Source: Desulfamplus sp. (GTDB taxonomy: Bacteria > Desulfobacterota > Desulfobacteria > Desulfobacterales > Desulfobacteraceae). From it: 11,148 nt of DNA. The DNA lies in the NCBI GenBank assembly GCA_015231395.1, contig JADGBP010000038.1:1-11148 (forward strand), in the 5' to 3' direction. A program made the position numbers and the translations under genes. Of the stretch, positions 6,001 to 11,148 are shown in pieces (position 1 is the stretch's first letter; each line of letters opens with the position of its first letter). The notes under the pieces were generated by a model. The model did not search any database, was not told where the DNA came from, and worked only from the letters and a program-made list of their open reading frames with translations.

Positions 6001-6013
6001 GCAGCGAAGCTGC
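6001..6013. other. Small GCAGC/GCTGC hairpin before the phosphatase operon
   Basis: GCAGC GAA GCTGC is a perfect 5-bp stem with a three-base loop, followed by TTATG, not a T-run. It lies between the azlD repeats and the sensor phosphatase gene. Its role is unknown. Confidence 0.35.
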
Positions 6014-6102
6014 TTATGTTCAAAATCAAACTTTAAAAATCAAATTTCATGCCATTAATTCAGGCAGGCTCCTTACACAAGCTACTCACACAGGCTATTT
6101 AC

Positions 6103-8082
6103 ATGAAAAAAATATCGTTTTGGAATAGCAGACTTCAGAAAGAGACTATTTTTCTAATTTTATTTGCCACAACATTTGTACTTATAAGTTTTGGTATTGT
6201 GGACTATTTTATAATTAAATCAAGGATGTTAAAAGAACTTCATGAAATTTCCAGAACAACGGCTACTCGTTTAGCAAATAGCATTGCCACTCCTTTATAT
6301 GATGTAAACACGTCCAACGCAGAAGAGATTATAAACGCTGAAATGGCTGATAAAAGACTCTTTGCTGTTTTGGTAAAAGATCAAAATGGAAATAGCGTTA
6401 CGAAACAAATAAATACCATGGAAAATCTTCCGATTAATATGGAAATCAGCAGAAAAAGAGATAAAAATTGGAATATTGTGAAAATAGATAAAGATGATAT
6501 TTCCGGAAAGTTTATTACATGCAGTGAAAAATTGATAAAAAGGGGTAAAGCGTTTGGAATTATTGAGATTTTTTATACCCCTAAATTGATAGATGAGGCA
6601 ATGACAATATATATAGTGGAGAACATCGCAAAAGCTGTCATACTTGATTTTATACTGGTTATTCTTCTCTCTTTTATTCTTAAAAAAAAGGTGATTCGAC
6701 CAATAACTTTACTGGTTAAATTATCTGAAATGATTGCCAAAGGAAATTATCACATTGAAATAAAATCAGAAAGTAAAGATGAAATCGGAGAACTTTTAAA
6801 GAACTTTGAAATCATGAGATTATCAATAAAAAACCTTATGAACAGCCTTGAGGTAAAAATTTTACAACTTGAGAATGAGATTGAAGATCACCAGCGTACC
6901 GAATCAGAGCGGGAGAGATTGACAATAATGCTGGAGTCCACAAGCGATCTGGTTTCCATGTTCACTATAGAAGGACGTGTAATATACATGAACCGTGCTG
7001 GAAGAAAAATGGCTGGTTGGGGTGAAGGTGATGATATTACAAAAAAAATCATTCCCGATTTCCATCCCGAATGGGCTCGACGTATGATTGAGGAAAAGGG
7101 GATTCCTGCAGCCATTGAGCATGGCGTCTGGGAAGGAGAAACAGCTCTTTCAGGAAGTAAAGGCGGTGAAGGTTTTGAAATTCCGGTTTCCCAAGTAATA
7201 ATGTCACACAAGTCAATAGATGGAGAAATTAAATATATTTCAACAATCATGCGGAATATGAGCGAATACAGGCACGCAGAAAAGATGGAGAATGAGGCAA
7301 GACTGCTTGCACAGGAGATGGCTCTTGCAAAAAATATTCAGACAGGCTTGCTGCCAAGTGGAATAAAAAACATACACCCTGATTTTGAGATTGCAGCATC
7401 CATGCTCACTGCGGATAAGGTCAGTGGCGACTTTTATGATATCTGCTATGACAAAACAGGGAATCTATGGTTTGCCATTGGTGATGTATCAGGGCACGGT
7501 GTTACAGCCGGCTTGATAATGATGATGGCACAGACTGTTCACACTACTGTAACCACCAATCTTGCCTGTGACGCACAGGATGTTGTCATAATAATAAATG
7601 AAATTTTATACAAAAATGTCCATGAACGGCTCAAAGAAAGTAACTTCATGACATTCAACGCCTTGAAATATTTAGGCAGTGGAAAATTTCAACATGCAGG
7701 GGCACATCTGAGCATTATTATTTACCGCATTCAATCTGGTGATTGTGAACTTATTCGAACAAAAGGTGTCTATCTGAATTTTAAAAAAGATATTTCCAAA
7801 ACCACTAAAAATGCCTATTTTCAACTGGGAGAAGGAGATATTATGGTTCTCTACACAGATGGACTGACCGAGGCGGAAAACATGGATAACAAAATGCTTG
7901 ATATCAAAGGATTTGTGGAAATTATTAAAAAATACGTTCACAATGAGCCAGACACCATGAAGGAAAATATCATGGCTGATGTTCTTAAATGGTGTGATTA
8001 CAAAATAGAAGATGATATGACGATTGTGATTGTCAGACGGAAAGAAAAAACCTTTTTTGAAACTATAGAAATACGATTATGA
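6103..8082 (+). CDS. Membrane sensor PP2C-type serine phosphatase with HAMP and PAS domains (RsbU/SpoIIE-like)
   Basis: With ATG 6103 the protein has 659 residues; ATG 6049 would add 18 residues that look non-coding (MPLIQAGSLHKLLTQAIY) and is less likely. Order: signal-anchor helix (about 16-38), periplasmic sensor region (39-172), second helix (177-195), HAMP (196-247), a short coiled coil, PAS (272-392; DLVSMFTIEGRVIYMNRAG), and a PPM/SpoIIE phosphatase (407-647). Metal-site motifs are SGDFYD (441-446), GDVSGHG (460-466), YTDGLTEAEN (584-593) and DDMT (637-640); the acidic residues needed for two-metal catalysis are present. Such proteins dephosphorylate a STAS-domain antagonist in partner switching. 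The next gene overlaps its stop codon (ATGA), and kinase-like and STAS genes follow, supporting this role. The stimulus is unknown. Confidence 0.9.
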   Translation: MKKISFWNSRLQKETIFLILFATTFVLISFGIVDYFIIKSRMLKELHEISRTTATRLANSIATPLYDVNTSNAEEIINAEMADKRLFAVLVKDQNGNSVTKQINTMENLPINMEISRKRDKNWNIVKIDKDDISGKFITCSEKLIKRGKAFGIIEIFYTPKLIDEAMTIYIVENIAKAVILDFILVILLSFILKKKVIRPITLLVKLSEMIAKGNYHIEIKSESKDEIGELLKNFEIMRLSIKNLMNSLEVKILQLENEIEDHQRTESERERLTIMLESTSDLVSMFTIEGRVIYMNRAGRKMAGWGEGDDITKKIIPDFHPEWARRMIEEKGIPAAIEHGVWEGETALSGSKGGEGFEIPVSQVIMSHKSIDGEIKYISTIMRNMSEYRHAEKMENEARLLAQEMALAKNIQTGLLPSGIKNIHPDFEIAASMLTADKVSGDFYDICYDKTGNLWFAIGDVSGHGVTAGLIMMMAQTVHTTVTTNLACDAQDVVIIINEILYKNVHERLKESNFMTFNALKYLGSGKFQHAGAHLSIIIYRIQSGDCELIRTKGVYLNFKKDISKTTKNAYFQLGEGDIMVLYTDGLTEAENMDNKMLDIKGFVEIIKKYVHNEPDTMKENIMADVLKWCDYKIEDDMTIVIVRRKEKTFFETIEIRL

Positions 8083-9662
8083 ATGAAATTATTTTCCACA
8101 ATAAAGCCTTTAAAATGAGTATTCAGACAAAGCTGATTGCAATCATTCTTATTACCTCCACAGTCGTCTTTTCAGGATATATTGTTTTCCACTATATAAC
8201 CAACAGCACAGCCATGAGAGATGAGCTGCACGATTTGTCGGGTTTTCTGGCAAAACAGTTGGCAGAAAGTCTGAAGCAACCTGTATGGGATTTGAGTACA
8301 GAATCGATAAAAGGGATTTTACATTCCGCAATGCTTGAAAAACAGGTGTATTCAATTGTTGTCAAAAATTCCAGGGAGAGGGTTATAGGAAACATTACAA
8401 GAGACAGCAATTGGAATATTGTCATGACCGGACAGGAACATTTCGACTCCGGCAATGTCAGAGAAAAAGAGATTTTAAAAAAAGATATTGCAAAACAAGA
8501 CATGGCATTTGGAGATAAAAAAAATAGCAGCATGGACGTTTGTAGCAATCAGGAATGTATCGACGCAGGGTGTTTCAGAAAAGAGGATATCATATGGAAA
8601 GATAAAAAAATTGGCAGCGTAGAAGTCACTCTTTCACATATTTTTATGCAGAAAAAAATTACGCAAAACATTATTGAGCTTATAATTATCGTTATTATTA
8701 AGAATGTTATAGTCATATGCGTGCTTTTGATCAGCATAAGAAAAATCCTTGTTATTCCTTTGAAATGGATTGTCGGAAGTGTACGCACTATTGCTTCAGG
8801 TCAGATGGATATTGAATTACTGAATGACAGAAACGATGAAATTGGACAATTAGCATTGGATGTAAACAGAATGAGACTGGCTATCAAGAAACTGACAGAA
8901 AATCTGACCGAACAGGAACGCCTGAAAAATGAAATGGCACTTGCCAGAAGAATCCAGACCTCGCTACTGCCGGTTCTGACAGATAATTTTCATCCTGACT
9001 TGCAAATTGCAGCTTCCATGATTACAGCAGAACAGGTCGGCGGTGATTTTTATGATATCACCTATGACAAAACAGGAAATCTGTGGTTTGCTATCGGCGA
9101 TGTATCAGGTCATGGAGTTACACCCGGATTGATTATGATGATGGCACAGACCGCACATACAACTGTTACCACCAATTTTGCCTGTGATGCACAAGATGTT
9201 GTCATAATGATCAATGAAATTTTGTACAAAAATGTTCATGAACGGCTTAGAGAGAGTAACTTCATGACATTTAACGCCTTGAAATATCTTGGAAAAGGAA
9301 AGTTTCAACATTCAGGAGCTCATCTGAGGATCATTGTGTATCGCCAACAATCATGTCAGTGTGAACTGATCAAAACAAAAGGTGTTTATCTTAATTTTAA
9401 AAAAGATATTTCCAAAGTCACTAAAAATTTCTATTTTCAACTGGGCGAAGGAGATATCATGGTTCTTTACACAGATGGATTGACCGAAGCGGAAAACACG
9501 GACAAGAAAATGCTTGATATAAAAGGATTGATGAAAATTGTGAAAAAATATGCTCTCCAGGAGTCAGAAACCATGAAGGAAAATATCATGGCTGATGTTC
9601 TTCAATGGTGTAATTACAAGATAAAAGATGATATGACTCTGCTCATCGTGAAAAGAAAATGA
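8079..9662 (+). CDS. Membrane sensor PP2C-type serine phosphatase with HAMP domain, no PAS (RsbU/SpoIIE-like)
   Basis: A 527-residue paralogue of the preceding gene, with its ATG overlapping that gene's TGA (ATGA), which implies translational coupling. Order: helix (about 19-41), periplasmic region (42-196), helix (197-219), HAMP (220-272), and phosphatase (about 285-525), without the PAS domain of its neighbour. Metal motifs are GGDFYD (321-326), GDVSGHG (340-346), YTDGLTEAEN (464-473) and DDMT (517-520). The phosphatase aligns with that of the neighbour over 243 residues with no gaps and roughly 80% identity, counted by eye. The periplasmic regions are also related (both have a RDxNWNIV segment) but much more diverged, and this one has three cysteines at 155, 160 and 165. 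It probably acts on the same STAS partner under another signal. An alternative start is M13. Confidence 0.9.
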   Translation: MNEIIFHNKAFKMSIQTKLIAIILITSTVVFSGYIVFHYITNSTAMRDELHDLSGFLAKQLAESLKQPVWDLSTESIKGILHSAMLEKQVYSIVVKNSRERVIGNITRDSNWNIVMTGQEHFDSGNVREKEILKKDIAKQDMAFGDKKNSSMDVCSNQECIDAGCFRKEDIIWKDKKIGSVEVTLSHIFMQKKITQNIIELIIIVIIKNVIVICVLLISIRKILVIPLKWIVGSVRTIASGQMDIELLNDRNDEIGQLALDVNRMRLAIKKLTENLTEQERLKNEMALARRIQTSLLPVLTDNFHPDLQIAASMITAEQVGGDFYDITYDKTGNLWFAIGDVSGHGVTPGLIMMMAQTAHTTVTTNFACDAQDVVIMINEILYKNVHERLRESNFMTFNALKYLGKGKFQHSGAHLRIIVYRQQSCQCELIKTKGVYLNFKKDISKVTKNFYFQLGEGDIMVLYTDGLTEAENTDKKMLDIKGLMKIVKKYALQESETMKENIMADVLQWCNYKIKDDMTLLIVKRK

Positions 9663-9697
9663 GCTTTGAATAGTGAAAAGAAAATGAGCTTTGAATA
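9648..9697 (+). repeat. 25-bp perfect tandem duplication of the phosphatase 3' end
   Basis: Bases 9648-9672 and 9673-9697 are identical; each contains GTGAAAAGAAAATGAGCTTT. The first copy holds the last codons and TGA stop of the second phosphatase gene. The second copy is untranslated and runs into the left end of family A copy 2. Confidence 0.9.
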
Positions 9698-9796
9698 TAT
9701 TTTTCCAGATAATTAAATTGGCAAGCGTAGGGGCAATCCCTTGCGGTTGCCCATCTTCAAAATTAAGATACCAAAATATTTTTCTGGAAGTCTATA
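9696..9796. repeat. Family A palindromic element, copy 2
   Basis: A complete 101-bp copy. Left end TATATTTTTCCAGATAATTA, hairpin core GGGCAATCC...GGTTGCCC (about 9731-9752, with one G-U pair), right end ACCAAAATATTTTTCTGGAA followed by GTCTATA. Left and right ends are imperfect inverted repeats (TATAGnnTTCCAGA core). It lies between the second phosphatase and kinase-like genes and is bordered by gene-end tandem duplications on both sides. Confidence 0.8.
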
Positions 9797-9859
9797 GTTG
9801 AAGAAAAAGAAGTTTTGAATAGTTGAAGAAAAAGGAGATTTGAATGGTTGGGGAAAAAA
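9794..9859 (+). repeat. 25-bp tandem repeat upstream of and into the kinase-like gene
   Basis: Units 9794-9818 and 9819-9843 (both starting ATAGTTGAAGAAAAAG) are followed by a partial third copy, ATGGTTGGGGAAAAA, which is the beginning of the kinase-like gene. The real start codon ATG lines up with ATA in both upstream units. The second unit carries AAAGGAG (9831-9837), an excellent ribosome binding site six bases before the ATG, where the first unit has AAAGAAG. Confidence 0.85.
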
Positions 9860-10425
9860 ATATTATTATTGGAGAATTTATTGAACCTACAAAAAATAAT
9901 CAGTTCGATATATCAAGTACTCTGAGGTTGAGAGCCAGATCAATTGATTCAAAAAAGTTCTGGGCATCAAAGGATCGTTCGGCGGAATTCATGGGTGATA
10001 TATGGGCACTGTTTGTTGATTCTGAAAAAGAGGAGCGGATAAAAACAACTCTGCACTCTGTATGTGTGGAAATGATAGAAAATTCAGTTAAATATGGTGA
10101 TCAAAACAATGATTATATTATTGTTTTAGATTTGTACCTTACAAATGATGAACTCCTGGTTTATGTAGTAAATAAAAGCGATGTATCGGGATTAACAGAA
10201 CTTGAAAATTCTGCACGGCAGATTCTGGATAGCACTGATATCAGGGGGCTTTTCAAGCAGAAAATGAAGGAAGCAAAAGCGGCTAAAGTGGAAGGAAAGA
10301 GCAAATCTCAACTCGGATTTGTCAGAATCATGATGCAGAATGTGAAACTTGCATGGAAGATTGAAATAGAATCTGAAGCTGCTTTTGTCACAACACTGGC
10401 AAAAATTTCGCTGAAAACAAAATAG
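9844..10425 (+). CDS. GHKL-type ATP-binding protein, RsbW/SiaB-like anti-sigma or switch kinase
   Basis: A 193-residue soluble protein. Residues 66-90 contain the N-box of the histidine-kinase-like ATPase fold, CVEMIENSVKYGD (E76 and N80 aligned with the Mg-ATP residues). The later glycine boxes are weak: YVVNKSDVSG (107-116) stands where DxGxG is expected, and SQLGFVRIMM (155-164) resembles the second glycine-rich box. A charged insert (KQKMKEAKAAKVEGKSKSQ) lies between them. By position between PP2C phosphatases and a STAS protein it should phosphorylate the STAS serine, as RsbW, SpoIIAB or SiaB do. The divergent glycine boxes make SiaB-like families (DUF6272) a better guess than classic RsbW; this is inference. 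The start has AAAGGAG six bases upstream, supplied by the tandem repeat. Confidence 0.78.
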   Translation: MVGEKNIIIGEFIEPTKNNQFDISSTLRLRARSIDSKKFWASKDRSAEFMGDIWALFVDSEKEERIKTTLHSVCVEMIENSVKYGDQNNDYIIVLDLYLTNDELLVYVVNKSDVSGLTELENSARQILDSTDIRGLFKQKMKEAKAAKVEGKSKSQLGFVRIMMQNVKLAWKIEIESEAAFVTTLAKISLKTK

Positions 10426-10466
10426 AGTGGTATTCTTAAGAAATAGTGGTCATCCTGGAGGTTTTT

Positions 10467-10820
10467 ATGAAAATAGAAGGTAGTAGTTATAATATTGATT
10501 ATGATGGTAAGGGAACGATGGTAATATCTGGAAAACTCGCCGCCATGCCTGAAGAGTATGAAAAAATTGATGATTATTTTGACAATGTTCTTGATGCTAT
10601 ATCGAAGGAAAATATATCAGAACTTGTACTTGATTTAAGAAACCTGATTTTTCTCAACAGTTCCGGAATAAAAACAATCTGCGTCTCTCTTGTTATGGCA
10701 GCCGACGACGTTGAGGGACTTCATCTAAAGATTTTATGCAGTAATGCAATAACCTGGCAGGTTGAAGCCATCCCGACTTTTGAGGATCTTATGGATAATC
10801 TGGAGATCATTTTTGAGTAA
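10467..10820 (+). CDS. STAS-domain anti-sigma factor antagonist-like protein
   Basis: A 117-residue single STAS domain. The key segment ELVLDLRNLIFLNSSGIKTI (52-71) carries the NSSG motif; by analogy with SpoIIAA and RsbV, a serine of this pair (S65 or S66) is the phosphorylation site. Beta strand MVISGKL (18-24) and the following EEYEKIDDYFDNVLDAI helix fit the fold. ATG 10467 is chosen because GGAGG at 10457-10461 is five bases upstream; a GTG at 10446 would put the Shine-Dalgarno sequence inside the gene. It lies 41 bases after the kinase-like gene. Expected cycle: kinase phosphorylates it, the sensor phosphatases remove the phosphate, and the free form sequesters the kinase or another partner. 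The output target is not visible here. Confidence 0.87.
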   Translation: MKIEGSSYNIDYDGKGTMVISGKLAAMPEEYEKIDDYFDNVLDAISKENISELVLDLRNLIFLNSSGIKTICVSLVMAADDVEGLHLKILCSNAITWQVEAIPTFEDLMDNLEIIFE

Positions 10821-10824
10821 TACC

Positions 10825-10901
10825 TATAGTTTTCCAGATAATTCAATTGGCAAGCGTAGGGGCAATCCCTTGCGGTTGCCCTTTTAAAAAATTGAAATAC
10901 C
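10825..10901. repeat. Family A palindromic element, copy 3, right end lost
   Basis: It starts four bases after the STAS stop codon with TATAGTTTTCCAGATAATTC. The hairpin GGGCAATCC...GGTTGCCC (about 10860-10881) is followed by TTTTAAAAAA, so it could also weakly terminate the phosphatase-STAS transcript. After AATACC the sequence leaves the family consensus. A 14-bp tandem repeat (AATACCTGCGATCG at 10896-10909 and AATACCTGCGAACG at 10910-10923) adjoins this truncated end. Confidence 0.75.
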
Positions 10902-10988
10902 TGCGATCGAATACCTGCGAACGCCATGCAATATGACAGACACAAAATCCATTAGACCCAGAAATAACTTTAAAAGAGGCGTTAAAAA

Positions 10989-11148
10989 ATGAAACAAGTA
11001 TTGTTTTCATCATTGATATTTTCAATCGTACTTTTAATGACGATATTAACAGATGCTCAGGTCAAAAAAGAGGAAACTGCTGCTTCTACAGAAAATCAGG
11101 TAAAAATAGAGGAAACCGCTGCCTTGACAGGAAAAATAGTTATCGCGG
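10989..11148 (+). CDS. Exported protein of unknown function, N-terminal part, runs off window
   Basis: The frame opens at ATG 10989 with AAGAGG at 10974-10979, nine bases upstream, and stays open for 53 codons to the window edge. The N-terminus MKQVLFSSLIFSIVLLMTIL is a signal peptide with a basic start and hydrophobic core; cleavage after TDA (near residue 23) is plausible. The mature start contains a 13-residue tandem repeat, QVKKEETAASTEN then QVKIEETAALTGK, made of two 39-base units (11058-11096 and 11097-11135). No domain can be recognised in the visible part. It lies downstream of the partner-switching genes, separated by family A copy 3, and may or may not belong to that system. Confidence 0.72.
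   Translation, partial: MKQVLFSSLIFSIVLLMTILTDAQVKKEETAASTENQVKIEETAALTGKIVIA

Noticed and set aside
6062..6107. Imperfect 26-bp repeat (AGGCT-TTACA twice) before the first phosphatase start
   Set aside because: Only about 11 of 16 positions match; too weak to group with the clear gene-head duplications.
10423..10461. Approximate repeat ATAG(AG)TGGT around the stop codon of the kinase-like gene
   Set aside because: It resembles the other stop-codon duplications but needs gaps and several mismatches, so it is not counted.
10446..10466. Upstream GTG start for the STAS gene
   Set aside because: It would bury the GGAGG ribosome binding site, which is perfectly placed for ATG 10467.

Overview
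The window is AT-rich, densely coding bacterial DNA, probably from a Gram-negative anaerobe of the Desulfobacterota (Desulfobacterales-like). That placement is a judgement from four things: the propionate-type CoA-transferase with a C-terminal extension, the calcium-loop protein, the style of the sensor phosphatases, and the abundant small palindromic intergenic repeats with GGGGCAACCC...GGTTGCCC cores. No rRNA, tRNA, CRISPR array or transposase gene was seen.

Layout. Positions 1-722 hold the 3' end of an acyl-CoA:acetate/3-ketoacid CoA-transferase. Next come a mobile-looking repeat, an atypical short-chain dehydrogenase (906-1724), a 340-base gap with a long hairpin, and a small two-helix membrane protein (2068-2367). 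Two minus-strand genes follow: a soluble protein with EF-hand-like calcium loops (2620-3738) and a 105-residue orphan (4186-4503). Three palindromic repeat elements lie around them. Positions 4679-5892 carry azlC-azlD, a branched-chain amino-acid export pair.

The most coherent system runs from 6103 to 10820. Two tandem membrane-anchored PP2C (RsbU/SpoIIE-type) phosphatases have overlapping stop and start codons. They are followed by a small GHKL-type ATP-binding protein (RsbW/SiaB-like) and a STAS-domain antagonist with a phosphorylatable-looking NSSG motif. Together they look like a complete partner-switching circuit in which two periplasmic sensors dephosphorylate one STAS protein. No sigma factor or other output gene is visible. 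A secreted or lipid-envelope protein of unknown function begins at 10989 and runs off the window.

The most unusual feature is the pattern of the intergenic DNA. At least three copies plus a fragment of one 100-120 bp inverted-repeat element (family A) sit between genes. At the two full copies, the neighbouring gene ends are tandemly duplicated on both sides of the element. Upstream genes have their last codons, stop codon and a few following bases repeated. Downstream genes have their first codons repeated, in register with the start codon, with ATA in place of ATG in the extra copies. A similar 32-bp triplication sits at the azlD stop codon without an obvious element. Two further element families (B, with 9-12 bp inverted ends and direct flanking repeats; C, with 13 bp inverted ends) occupy other gaps.
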